Part shown: piece by piece, positions 10,431-20,935 of the stretch | How the letters are laid out: every line of letters begins with the position of its first letter | Position numbering within the stretch: the first letter of the stretch is position 1 | Source: Adiantum capillus-veneris | Taxonomy: Eukaryota > Streptophyta > Polypodiopsida > Polypodiales > Pteridaceae | DNA length: 64,000 nt | Assembly (NCBI GenBank): GCA_014529385.2 | Contig: CM043966.1 | Location: 91,060,587-91,124,586 of the forward strand | Direction: 5' to 3' | Notes under the pieces: generated by a model | What the model was told of the DNA's origin: nothing | Seen by the model: only the letters and a program-made list of their open reading frames with translations | Database searches by the model: none | Translations under genes and position numbers: made by a program

Positions 10431-12095
10431 TGTAATGGAATTGGCCTATTTAACTTGAGAGTAGCGGAAATTAATGAGAGTACTTTTGAGAAATTACTTT
10501 GCGAGCATAGCGGGTGAACATAATTGAAGATAACATCATAATCATAGCAATTAGTTAACTTGGCATGAACAATACTTTTGCAAGAGAGAGAACTTAGAGG
10601 ACATGACAACATTTGAGGACCGAATTCATGTGGAGTCAGCCCCCCCTCCAATAGGCATTTGTATTATGATTTCTCCCATTAAGAGAGACTTGTTACAATA
10701 CAATCTTTGTGTTCCTTGTGATTTAGGTGATGCAATGAAGATGGAAAGCTTCATGCATCACAAGCATAACATAAACTTTGAAGAAAGATTTAACTATCCC
10801 AAGCCTCAATTCCGAGACCTCAAGCACCTTCGAAGGTGGAGAGATCTAGCAGGGAATGAGGGTAGGGAAGAGGAAGAAGAAACATTTTATAGGAGAAAAA
10901 ATTATTTCCTCACTTATCATAACCCATCTTGCTAGAGTACATAATAGCATAGTAATGAAGATGGAGGAGATGGCAAGCTTAAGCATTGAAGCATGGATCT
11001 TGGTTGGATTTGCACTCCATAGCCAAGAGTATTCGTGTAGGCTCTCAACTTCTCAAGGAGCTTGGAGAAGGAGATGGAGCTCTTGCACTTTGCATAGCAC
11101 ACAATGAGAGTGTGTGTGGGTGAGTATACCCCCTAAGCAACCCGCTAGCTTCCTTTCGTCAAACCCCCCTTGTAGCTCATGCTTGAAGCTCATTGGACCC
11201 CTCGAGGCCTAGCCAATCATAAGCAGGAGTCATACCAAGCAACAAGGGTAGCCTTGGGACAAGTGTCCCCCTTTCCCCTTTGAGAGAGAGGACTTGATAA
11301 ATGCAAAATCAATTAATTAAATCTCCTAAATTATCATTGGACCCCTTGGGTGGCCAACCAATAGGCTTCAGGCACACCATGAGGGCAACATGAGGAGGAA
11401 CTTGACAAGTGTCCCTTATGCTTTCTTTGTACAAGTAGGCCTTGTGTGAGTGTGTGGGTGTTCTCTCTTATCCCCCTCATGTAGGGATCGCCCCCTCCTT
11501 GTAGGGATTAGATCTTTGACTTTTAACACCTCAAGCCCCTCAAGCTTAGGCCCAGTTCCCACCACAAGCTTGGCCCTTAAGCACTTCAAGCTTGGGCTGG
11601 GTTCTCACCTCAAGTACAACCCTAGCATCTCAAGCATGTCAAGCACCTCAATCATCAAGCACCTCAAGCACCTTAGGCATCAAGCATGACAAGCACCTTA
11701 GTCATCAAGCATGACAAGCACCTCTAATGAAGCTAACACTAAGGTCTTATGCTCCATTGGTGAGCCTTGCTCTTTGATAGACCATCAAGCATGACAAGCA
11801 CCTCTAATGAAGCTAACACTAAGGTCTTATGCTCCATTGGTTAGCCTTGCTCTTTGATAGACCATCTCTCATGTGGGCCCCTTTACCATTGGCCCCATGT
11901 TGAGATAGATCTATAAGCACATGTCTATATCTTAATCCTTGTTCCCGTTTATTCTCCCACATTAAGTGATCAGTTTAATATTAGAAAATCATTTGGGTTG
12001 GTTAGATATTAGATTTTATGACAGTATGTATGGTTGAGTTAGTAGATGGGTTAGTAGTAAGTGGGATGTCTGACTAGTTGGCCTGAATCCCAACA
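10431..12095 (-). repeat. LTR of element G
   Basis: About 1.66 kb. It reads TGTAATGG at the left and CCCAACA at the right on the plus strand, so it has the TG...CA form. It carries CTCAAGCA-type degenerate repeats (about 11540-11720) and an 80-bp tandem duplication (11703-11782 and 11783-11862). Its inner edge is fixed by the adjacent primer-binding site; its outer edge is inferred from the canonical CAACA end. Short reading frames inside it are taken as chance. Confidence 0.7.
11703..11862. repeat. 80-bp tandem duplication in the G LTR
   Basis: Two nearly identical copies start CATCAAGCATGACAAGCACC and end TTGATAGAC. They differ by one base (GGTGAGCC versus GGTTAGCC). Confidence 0.9.
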
Positions 12096-13668
12096 CTTCA
12101 CAACTTGACTATAATCATTATTGGACACGGTAGATTGTGTTGGTCAACATTGATTTCTAGCTCACTCATTTTCCATGCAAAATCTCACCAAGGGGCTTGA
12201 AATTGTATAATATCTCCACAGGGTTTGGATTGCCAAAGCAACACCCAAGATTACCAGTTAAATTCATTTATTTTCACTAATAGTTCATTTAGTGTCTCAC
12301 ACGTCAAAGACATACTAGGCCTTTTGAGGCTGGTTTATAGGTAATGTACCTTTCAACTTTGGATAATGCACTTGACTTCGGGTAAGTGGACGCTATTTTC
12401 AACCTCTAGGTAAGCATATGATTTGGTTTCATTTCTTTTTTAAATATACTTTGATTGAGTTTTCCAAGTAGGATATATAAGAGAGAATGCTTTCATCCAT
12501 TGTGCTCTTCAAATACATGACAAGGTCATGCAGGTGCAAAAAATTTTGGGACAGTAGTGTGTCGAATACATTTTTGCACCCTGCAATTTTATAGACCTAC
12601 ATGGTAGGGTTCCGCTTGGCACATGTTATTAGTCACAAGGGTGCAACATGGTCTAGGAACTCATGGAGTTCGGTTTAGCTAGTATGGAGCAAGGTTCATG
12701 AACTCATGTCGTTGAGTGTCCACACACAAGTACATCTCATACTTGATAGATGTCCTTTTTCCTGACGTCATTATATGAGACATATTCCATACATGGAGGA
12801 TATGAGTCTCCGGGACTAACAATGGTGCCAAACTTGCCACAGGTAGTAAGGGTGACTCACATTTTTACCCATAAAACATGAACAAAATACCTGAAATTGA
12901 GTAAAATGCGCGTAAAAAAGCAACATTGCAGCCTCACATTCTGACCTAAAATAGTAGGATGTATGGGATGCACATTCTATTGGAGCGGGTCCTCCACCTC
13001 CTAAAGAGGTATGTCACCCAATATTCGGAGAGTTAACAACATATTAGCAAAATCTGGTCACATCCACATATTTTTCATACAGTGTACAAAAATAATGCTG
13101 AAAAGTGAAGCTGAAGATCTCTACTTCATTCGCTTGAGATGGCGAGAGTCAAGCGGGTTCGTTGTCATCTAGAAAAATAGACTAAACCTCCCCCTTTTCA
13201 ACGTACTAGCAACACTAACATCTGTGTTCCGTGTTCGACGTACTTGCCTTCATTGTAGGAGTTACTAAAGGCTGAGAGCCTACTCTCCCCACTGCCCTTG
13301 AGTGCGACCCAACTCTAACCAGGCTCTGGAGTCTATATTGCCAATCGGACAATAATCGGCGAGAAAACAAGTGATAAAATCACGAGGCCTACCTATAATT
13401 GATAGATAGATTGGTCACATGATAAAATTTAGAATGCTTCAAATGAAAATCTTACTTTAACACGCTAAGTCATTTGCAGAGTCGTGGCTAGATTTAAAGC
13501 TTGCCTTGAAGAAAACTCTTAAAGTTTTTACAAGTTTTTACGGAAGATGCTCAGGTTCATGTAATTGAACTAAGAGCCATAGATCATGGACTCACACCAA
13601 GTTAACCAACATATGTAGAGTTACAGTGTTCTATTACTAAAAATTCCTAAAATTGTTGATTGGTGGTG

Positions 13669-13672
<4 letters not shown>
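12096..13672. other. Non-coding stretch without recognisable gene
   Basis: About 1.6 kb with no open frame of note, no LTR ends and no tRNA. It begins directly at the outer LTR edge of element G. Nothing further can be supported. Confidence 0.6.

Positions 13673-13726
<54 letters not shown>
13673..13726. repeat. (GA)n microsatellite
   Basis: About 26 GA units following GGTGGTGGG. Confidence 0.97.
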
Positions 13727-13729
<3 letters not shown>

Positions 13730-13983
13730 AGATTGAAGCAACTTCAAACCATCTTGTGTTTAGCGAAGCAGGACAGGATTGAAAGGAATCATCACTAGAA
13801 CAACATATGGTAATATTGTTTCAAGAACATCTAAAAATAATCGAGTACTTTAAATGGTTAAGAATTCGAGAAGGGCTATCAAACTGCCAAGTAAAGGACA
13901 TGGTTTTGAAGGGTAAGACCTCCTCAATTGCACAAGGCATTAAAAAAATGTCACCAAGAAAACACTGTCGAATATTAAAGAAA

Positions 13984-14417
13984 AGGAAAAATTACCAAAA
14001 TACCCCTCTAATTTGTGGAAATTCTCAAAATACCCCTTAAATTTAAAAAATTCCCAAAATACCCCTGGTTGTGAGATTAAATTTCTCCAAAGATATAAAA
14101 ATTTGTAGCTTTACATAAGAAGACTTGTTGTCTATCACTACAAGATGCTAAAGCTAGAATTTGAGTTGATTATGTAGGCTTCGGAGATGAATCGCTTCAT
14201 TATTTTTAGACATTATTTCCTTTTGTACGAGGTAATTTGCGACGGATTACATGCTAAGCACTCAAAAACGAATCACAATTGTCAAAAAGGAATGAAGATT
14301 ATAAAATCTTGAATAATCCAACCAAAATATATACAAGGGTGTTTTGGGAATTTATGAAATTTGAAGGGTATTTTCGGAATTTCCACAAATTAGAGGGGTA
14401 TTCTAGTAATTTTCCCT
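13984..14417. mobile_element. MITE-like element with about 80-bp terminal inverted repeats
   Basis: The left end (AGGAAAAATTACCAAAATAC...) is the inverted complement of the right end (...GGGGTATTCTAGTAATTTTCCCT) over about 80 bases with scattered differences. The unit is 434 bp long, A/T-rich and non-coding, which fits a miniature inverted-repeat transposable element or a foldback element. A second, left-truncated copy is at 4355-4612. The target-site duplication is not clear: AAA flanks both ends, but the region is A-rich. The superfamily is not assigned. Confidence 0.8.
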
Positions 14418-15007
14418 AAATAAAATTAGTGTCTTTATATAAAATCTTCAGAGTACAACATCTTAAAGGTTTGTGAAGTCGAGGAGGGATTGCCCAAGTA
14501 AAGGACAAGGTTTCCTCGAAGAAAAGTCCTCCAAAGATACTAATTTTATCTAGTACTTGTCTTATACATTTAAGCAAAACTATTTCAATAAATGAGCTAA
14601 AACTTTCCACTAAGCACGTATTACAAGAAAGGCATTTGAATGCACTACGTTACTAGCTCCAATTGTTGTCGTTTCCCTCAAATTCCAGATGTGCTCCATC
14701 TGCATGAACAAGTAGCATTTATCCAACAAAAATGGACAAAAAAATTGCCACTACACATACATAGCAGAAGGGGGAAAGCAGAAAAAAGCCTCGAATATTG
14801 TCGATGTGCTCCATCTGGCAGAAATACAACACAAAAAAACACATTACACAACAAAGAGCGAACATGGCTCCCAGCACAAAAAAACCCTCATATACTCCCT
14901 CATATTTTTCGTGTGTTGGTCGAGGAGGAGGTGACTTGGGCAGCAACCTTTGATATGTTGCCATACATGGCAGAGGGCTCGCCTGTGCATGCATAGTTTT
15001 CCTCCTA
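14418..15007. other. Non-coding stretch upstream of the GDSL pseudogene
   Basis: Overlapping frames of about 118 residues on opposite strands lie here but show no domain, and they are treated as chance. Two phrases repeat (GATGTGCTCCATCTG at about 14688 and 14804), suggesting an old duplication. A GTGCATGCATAG stretch precedes a TATA-like site at 15009. Confidence 0.5.
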
Positions 15008-15008
15008 T

Positions 15009-15015
15009 AAATGCT
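15009..15015 (+). promoter_or_regulatory. TATA-like box
   Basis: CTCCTATAAATGCTC lies about 145 bp upstream of the ATG of the GDSL-like pseudogene and is preceded by a CATGCATAG motif. It is a plausible plant core promoter by spacing only. Confidence 0.35.
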
Positions 15016-15154
15016 CTCATTTTGGGCGTGCCTAGTGGGACCTGAACTGAAACCTCGCTCTCCATTGCTCACTCAAGCTAGTGGAATAGCTTGCCAGCCT
15101 GGAAAGTGTTGGGTAGCCAAGCTCTTTGGTCCTAAGGCAACTAACCCGATCTGA

Positions 15155-15440
15155 ATGGTCGCGCAAGTCGATCGGGGTCTTCTTAATGCCATGGAGAACT
15201 GCGCAAACAGCAAATACTGCTTGTCATCCTATGTTTCTTTGTTTCAATTGGCAGGGCTCATGGATCCTTATCTGCAGGCAGCAGGTCATGAATGCAAGGC
15301 CTTCCACCCCATATTTGCCTTTGGTGACTCGCCCTACGGCAGTAGGTACAAAGATGGCTAGCTAATGGTGGATATTTTTGAGGAGCGCTCACCCTACTTG
15401 CCATCACCACATGAGGCCACCATGCCTTGCAGCACAAAGG
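15155..15440 (+). pseudogene. GDSL esterase/lipase pseudogene fragment
   Basis: The frame from the ATG at 15155 contains HECKAFHPIFAFGDS, which resembles the CxFPAIFNFGDS start of secreted plant GDSL esterases (the S is the nucleophile). The next residues, PYGSRYKDG, then a TAG at 15359, then LMVDIFEE and PYLPS, resemble the later segment of the same family (PYG..., GRYSDGRLLIDFIAE, LPYL). About 25 residues expected between FGDS and PYG are missing. The rest of the roughly 350-residue enzyme is absent. I read it as a truncated, internally deleted relic. The alternative is a chance resemblance. Confidence 0.45.
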
Positions 15441-15784
15441 TTAACCATCTCTCTCTCACCACCATGGGATCTCACAAACGGCTCGTCTCATTCCCCTCTT
15501 GTCTTGCATGGTAATAAACTCTGACATGTCTGTCGAGAAGGCGATCTGAAGCCCCAACGTGCAACCACACAAGGTCGAGAGAGAGGACGAGGTCACAACG
15601 ACCTGCTGTTTTATGGGCTCTGCAATCAGTGTGTATACTAGCTATGGCCACTTAATATGACATAATTTTTGATGCAGCAAATGAAGTAGAGGAGGAGGAG
15701 GAGAGAGAGAAGGAGGGAAGGAGAGAGACAGTCCTAAATATTTGCTAGCCATAGCATAGAGAGAGCGTCTGTAGCTGTGCAAGT

Positions 15785-15833
<49 letters not shown>
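15785..15833. repeat. (GA)n microsatellite
   Basis: About 23 GA units. Shorter GAGG/GA-rich sequence precedes it from 15690. The sequence on to 16293 holds no recognised feature apart from the photolyase 5' region. Confidence 0.97.
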
Positions 15834-15842
<9 letters not shown>

Positions 15843-16293
15843 AGTGGCATATTTAAAGTTGAAATAATGAAACAATTTAAAAGTAAATACAATGGGTTCT
15901 CAGGGGTGCAGCCGCAAGTCCCTTCACCGCTTGCAAAACTACACAGATAAAGAAGGTTTCTTGCCTGGAAACCACCAATCTGAAAATCAGTATGCCAGAA
16001 AAAACTCATTGATATCATTCATCATTGCTTTTAACGCTCTTCATTTCATGAGTGCCCACTATCACATTTAACGAATCAAACTTTTCCTTTACAAAAATTA
16101 AAAAATGAAATTGCCTTTAATTTTTTTTGTATTTTCCAGCAGCAAAAAGGAAACCCATCTCTATAGCCTTTGCCGTTTGGGCAGGCCAAAAATCAGAGAG
16201 ACTATTAAAGAGTGACCACGTAGCATTAGGCCTATGACATTTTTGCAGCATCGAGCTGCAAGCGCCCATCTTCTTGGGTTTGCGAGAGTGAAG

Positions 16294-16734
16294 ATGGCGC
16301 CCACAGGCAAGACGGCCTCAGGGGTGGCGATGAAGCGGCCGGGGAAGGAGGTCAAAGCGGGGGCAATCAAGAAAGCCAAGCTCGCAGAGGCAACTGAGGA
16401 AGCACCAGAGGAGGTATGCGCAGATGGCGAGGTGAGTGTCAGCACAGAGGTTAATGCAGGCAGGGTACGCCTTCTCAAGCAGGCCACCCAACAAGCAACA
16501 CAAGGTGCCCCTGTTGTCTACTGGATGTCTCGTGATCAACGCTCTCGCGATAACTGGGCACTCCTCTATGCTGCCCAGCAGGCCCGCCAACAGTGCTCTC
16601 CCCTATGTGTTTCCTTTAACCTCGTCGATTCCTTTCTTCATGCACAGGCTCGCCATTTCGGCTTTATGCTGCGTGGCCTCCGTATTGTCCAACAGAATCT
16701 CTCCTCCATCGGCATCCCTTTCTTTCTTCTCCGG
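16294..16734 (+). CDS. Class II CPD photolyase, first coding exon
   Basis: Encodes 147 residues of a DNA photolyase, the flavoenzyme that uses blue/UV-A light to split UV-induced cyclobutane pyrimidine dimers. Residues 1-50 are basic and low-complexity (KRPGKEVKAGAIKKAK), possibly a nuclear signal. From about residue 55 the sequence follows the plant class II N-terminal domain closely: GRVRLLKQ, VVYWMSRDQRSRDNWALLYA, FNLVDSFLHA, RHFGFMLRGLR, IPFFLLR. The start was chosen at 16294 because AAGATGGCG is a good plant start context; an in-frame ATG at 16234 would add 20 residues. After codon 147 the frame meets GTCTCTCTC, a possible 5' splice site in phase 0 at the place where the family continues with GDA. 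No later exon was recognised on either strand, so the gene either has a very long first intron or is truncated. Confidence 0.85.
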
Positions 16735-16735
16735 G

Positions 16736-16784
<49 letters not shown>
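16735..16784. repeat. Compound (CT)n(CA)n microsatellite at the photolyase splice site
   Basis: (CT)n then (CA)n begins directly at the putative 5' splice site of photolyase exon 1. A reading frame that crosses it yields SLSLSHTHTHT and is not real protein. Confidence 0.9.
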
Positions 16785-16785
<1 letters not shown>

Positions 16786-17296
16786 CTTTATGCTGTTGTC
16801 AGACATATGTTTTCAATCTGCACTGCTTGCCTCACGTTGAATGAACATGAAAGAAGTTGGTGGATGTGCTCCCTGATTTGTGGTCTTTTTTGAGCTTGTA
16901 TGGAGCACCTGCTTCTCATATTAATTGTATTTTCGTTGTCAACTCTCTTTCATCAAGTTGAGTTTTAGATGGTTTGCACATACATCTTTCACTATTCATC
17001 AACTGCAGAAATTCCACCGGTTGGATTTCTAGCTGGACGGAGAGTCTTAATATGGGCAGGAGCACTCCCCTGCTTCACCATTGTGCCTTTACTACCTTGA
17101 CTTCTTCAACTGAATCTGTAGCAGGCTGGTGTGCCCCACCAACCAAGCATGACTATCTGCCGAGCAGTGTTTCGGAAAAATAATTTTTGCAACCATATAT
17201 GCAATTCCTTTTTCCGACTTTTCCAAAGGAAAATTTTGAAACTTTGAGCCAACTTTTACTATTTCCACTCGATTTGGGGATTTTTCCTTGTCCTCT
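16785..17296 (+). other. Probable intron sequence after photolyase exon 1
   Basis: No photolyase exon motif (for example DFSPLREI or YLHFGQ) is visible here. A pyrimidine-poor CAACTGCAG precedes a short frame at about 17008, but its residues do not resemble the family. The segment ends where the duplicated unit begins at about 17297. Confidence 0.45.
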
Positions 17297-17517
17297 TTCT
17301 CTCAACTGCCTATTTTGAATGTTAAAAGGGTACGGTTGTAAGTCGAGACACTTTTCCCTGATAGTGCTGCTCGAGGGTTCTGGCAGTGGTTAAGCATCGG
17401 GGTGGTTGCCCTCGTGTAGGTAGAGGTGACCGGCACAGCCGGTCACGCAGTTTTTGGGGGCACCAGTATGTGGCTTAAAGATTTCATCAGCTCCTTGCTC
17501 CTTGCAGGCAAGCATGT

Positions 17518-17590
17518 GCGTGTAGCGCAGTGGTAAAGACGCAGCCTGCTTCAGCCTTGGTGCAAGGTTCGACTCCGTGTGAGGTACACG
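17518..17590 (+). repeat. tRNA-like sequence (SINE-type pol III promoter), copy 1
   Basis: Contains a matching A box (TAGCGCAGTGG, 17523-17533) and a perfect B box (GGTTCGACTCC, 17566-17576) at tRNA spacing, and short pairing CGTGT/ACACG at the ends. The anticodon arm is poor, so it is more likely the tRNA-derived head of a SINE or a tRNA pseudogene than a working tRNA. The boundaries of any SINE body are not visible, because both copies lie in a larger duplication. The next 430 bases hold no other feature. Confidence 0.65.
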
Positions 17591-18021
17591 TTGACTTGCT
17601 TTTTGGTCAACCGGTTGTAACTTGTTATGGGTGACTGGAGACCGCGGCTAGGGGCTGTCTGCCACGATGTCAAGATCCTCGATATTTAACAAAAGCCGAC
17701 GGTTCTGTAATCTCCGTCTTACTCTGATCCAAGTAGACCATTCCTAGCTAGTCAGGACTTGGGAATGCAGAGTCTGGTTGCTGGTGACCCAAATCCCTGA
17801 GGAATTTACGGGTGAAGTGTTCATATGGGATCTAGACTCCGGCAAGGAATTCAGAGGGGGCACAGTGGAGCAAGGTCTTATATGCTCTGATCTACTTCTT
17901 CGTTAATAGGTTCTCCTACAAGTGACCTTTGGCATTATCGGTTTTGCCATTTGAATGTTGACACTCTTTGTCGTGCTTTTTGTGATTAGATAATAGAAGG
18001 CTTACCAAATTTAGGGAGTGT

Positions 18022-18274
18022 GAGAGCGCGCGTGTGCGGAAGCGCGAGAGAGGAGAGAGACAGTAGACACCAAAACACTATGTGTAGGAAGAGGGGGCGA
18101 TCAGCCCCCCATGACTCCCATGAGTAGAAGACCCTCAGTATTTTGTGAGATGTTTGGAAGTGGGTACCCCCCTGCCCCCATAAATAGGTGGCCAAGGGGA
18201 GGTAGGGCAAGTCCTGATAAAAATTCCCACGACCCAACAAAAAATGATATATGGAAATATATGAGGGCGCTCGA
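18022..18274 (-). repeat. E-family LTR segment in duplicated unit 1
   Basis: Matches the E 3' LTR part at 27184-27444. It starts TGTGAGAGCGCGCG and stops where the A LTR begins. It is a by-product of the segmental duplication, not an independent insertion. Confidence 0.75.
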
Positions 18275-18865
18275 TGTAACAAACTTGGACACTCCAATTC
18301 AAGATTCTACCGCGACACGGTAGCTGGAATTCGCTTCAAAACAGTTCATAGTTCACAATTGATTCGACACGCCCCGGCGGAGTTCCATGCCTAGAGATAT
18401 TGGCCCCAAAGACTGGTGCCCCTTTCGGTATTTCTTTTTGTATTAATCAGCAACTCAAAGTGCAAGGGAGTGAAGGGTCTCACTCTCAGACTCTGCGTCC
18501 AGATGCTCTGAGAAGTGGGAGCCCAAACCACTCTTTTAAAGGCTTTACAAGGGATGCCAAAAGCAGAGCCCCAAAAGCTGAAAATCAAAAGCTCCATGAA
18601 AATAAAGCAAAGATTTAAAAGGCTTCTCAGCCAAATTGCGTAGAGTTTATCATGCTTTTTTTCCACGCAAGTGTAGTTGGCTTTTTCCTGTCCGTGCGCA
18701 CTGCCACGTCAGCAGCCCAGCGTAAGTCGCGCCGGGTTTTTCGGAAACTGCTGTACTCTGCCCCTTCAGCCCTGCAACATAATTCCCGCCAGCCTGGGTG
18801 TGTCCGGTCTGCTACCCATTGGATGTGGTGTGTCTAGGGCTATGCCACGTCACTGATTTGTGACA
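18275..18865 (-). repeat. A-family LTR in duplicated unit 1
   Basis: 591 bp from TGTAACAAACTTGG to ATTTGTGACA on the plus strand. It is a duplicate of the A2 3' LTR (27445-28045) with the same entry point after GCTCG. A purine tract (minus strand, AAGAGGGGGG) adjoins at 18866-18880. It contains the shared LTR module at 18401-18440. Confidence 0.85.
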
Positions 18866-19283
18866 TACCCCCCTCTTGAAAGCATTGTAATTGTCCTCGA
18901 TTACGCTTGCAAAACAGAGAGAGGCCATCAACTGTCTTAGCAAACATTGACTGTTAGCACCGACGCACTAGGAACAACACATCTAGCACATGTACCAATC
19001 GACAGGCACATCATAGGACATCACTTGACAACACAGGACATCATGACAAATTACATTCAAAAATTCATTTGGATCTCACACCATGATTAATCGGCAACGT
19101 ATTTAGCAACCGCATCTAGATCCACTCAGGACCTCATAGATGTCCGATTGACTAATCCTTATTGCAATCACGTCTATTGACTCTTGAGATCTTTCAGACC
19201 GAAATTCTGCAGTCATTTCGTCTATCAGTTCCTGCACTTAAACAAGTCAAGAACAAGTCAGTATCATGTTCAAGAATTCCAGT

Positions 19284-19714
19284 TCATAAAGTTATACAAT
19301 AGAATATTGTCAGCTCACAGTATCCCTGAAACTCAAAAGAGACATCAGTGACTTTAGTATCAACAATCGAGGCAATCTGTTGACAAAGGAGTGGAGCGAC
19401 TCCCCTCTTGTGCATACATGCTGCACCAGGTTCCGCCCAAGCTGAGTTTGGGGTTCCATTTAGAATAGAATATGCTAAACCAAATGCTTCAAGGTAAAGA
19501 TTCACAATCCGAGGAGTATCTGCCAGGTCCTCCTCCTCCATTCACTTCGCATCCAATGCGGAGTAGGTCTTGAATTGAACCAAGAACCGTCTTATTGCTT
19601 TACCTTTTATCTTTCTTTCTTTCTGTGCCAATATCTGTTCTGGAATGAGTATCTGCTTGTTTTCCTCCAATTCGGGTTGCTCATCTGGCTCCCCATCATC
19701 GGGCACATCGATTT
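19284..19714 (-). pseudogene. A-family integrase tail and chromodomain (unit 1)
   Basis: Two frames (19751-19542, whose true part ends at 19714, and 19541-19284) hold the acidic linker DDGEPDEQPELEE and a chromodomain: ILIPEQILAQKERKI, FLVQFKTY, then EEEDLADTPRIVNLYLE. A chromodomain on a retrotransposon integrase steers insertion to particular chromatin. The frame is cut at 19714 by element D and resumes at 25656. A stop between the two frames (ALDAK-stop) also disrupts it. About 420 bases between 18866 and 19283 are 3' untranslated element sequence. Confidence 0.8.
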
Positions 19715-20920
19715 TGTAAGGTGCAGCGGAATGAATGTTGTATTTTCTCAAGATTAGTGATCTTTATTGCTCAAGGTTCCTTTTAGTTCCTTAGGGAAAG
19801 AGAGAGCTTTCCGTCTTGTAGAGTGTTGTGATCACGAACAAAGTGAGTGGATATTGTGCGTGCAAGTGAATGAGATTGAGAGAAGGAGAGAGAAGAGATA
19901 CGACACCCGAGAGGTTGTAAAACCCTCCTCCGAAAGCCCCACTCTCGTCGGCGAGAGTGGTCTACTTGATTGCACAAAAGTGTACAATGCGAATGCAATG
20001 GACTGATGCAACTTGGACTATGCCGACGACGACGACGGTGATGATGTCAATGACTTGGTGGCTGAAATCTGAGATCTTCTAATTGCTGAATTTCGGGACT
20101 GTTTCGGAGGCTGAAAATGACTGTTTGGGCTGCGTTTTTATGGCTGAAAATGGGGGAACATCTGCAACCAACTTGGGGGGGAATCTGCTACTGTATCATG
20201 GCTGAAAACTGCAAGTATCTGCGGCGGATTTGGGCTGAGAACAAAAACGCTGATGTGTCTTTGCTGCTAGCCAAAAACGCTAGGGCTGTTCTGGGACAAA
20301 AGCGAAAACGCTACTGCTTGATGAGGCTTGCAAAAACGCCAATGCTGATCTGGGGAAAAACGCTAGCAAAGCCTGACCTCTGATGGTGATCATGAGAACC
20401 TGCTGTCGCTAGGAGGCTGAGAGGCGATGGCAATGGCCTGTTGTGGGAAACGCAAGTGATGGGAACTTGCTCGCGATGATGGAGGTCCAAAAACGCTGGG
20501 GGTGCTGAGGGGGGTACTGTTGAGAAGTTGCCTGTTGAGCGGGAAGCTCCTGCTGCCACTTTTGCCAGAAAGTGCTAACTTGGGTTTGCTTATATATTAA
20601 CTTAGCAAAATTGCCCTACCTACTTTTGTTGGAAAGTCACTTAAAAATAATAAGTGAAAATAACCAAAAATAGGAAAATAAGCTAAATGCACCGAAAAAT
20701 TTCCCTAACTGATGCGAATGGATTCTGATGGGAATTTCGATGATCATGCTGTGTGCAACTGGAGGATATGCATCTATGCTAAGTGACTGGGCATGCACGG
20801 TCTACGAATAGACTCACAAAAGTGCTAGATCACTGCTAATCTAAACTGACTGGACTGATTGAACCCTGCTGTGGTGTAGCTTGTCCACGGACACATAGGG
20901 TTGGGATGTGTCACGTGACA
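19715..20920 (-). repeat. D 3' LTR
   Basis: 1206 bp, the partner of 24453-25650. It differs from it by scattered substitutions and a short GA indel near 19880. Confidence 0.9.
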
Positions 20921-20935
20921 TCCCCTTTTTTCAAA
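20921..20935 (-). other. D polypurine tract
   Basis: The minus strand reads TTTGAAAAAAGGGGA directly before the 3' LTR; it is the plus-strand primer site for cDNA synthesis. Confidence 0.85.

Larger units (their letters stand above)
7881..12095 (-). mobile_element. Ty3 chromovirus-type element G, internally deleted, one LTR
   Basis: On the minus strand the element begins with an LTR (10431-12095), a one-base spacer and the primer-binding site (10418-10429). A leader of about 400 bp follows, then a short gag start that is fused directly to RT (about 9950), then RT, RNase H and an integrase that stops abruptly at about 7890. The 3' LTR is missing. Loss of most of gag and all of protease, together with the 3' truncation, makes it non-autonomous. 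The LTR starts TGTTGGGATTC in the sense direction and ends with ACA. Confidence 0.8.

Noticed and set aside
10603-11107. Plus-strand frames of 110 and 83 residues
   Set aside because: They lie wholly inside the G LTR and show no domain.
14640-15072. Reading frames of 117-118 residues on both strands
   Set aside because: No domain, no codon bias that I can see, and the two strands are equally open.
16905-17180. Second photolyase exon after a CAACTGCAG acceptor-like site
   Set aside because: The translated residues (EIPPVGFLAGRR and so on) do not resemble any part of class II photolyase and soon meet a stop.
17518-17590. Functional tRNA gene
   Set aside because: A and B boxes are good, but the anticodon and acceptor stems do not pair well and the sequence is embedded in a repeated unit, so a SINE head or pseudogene is more likely.
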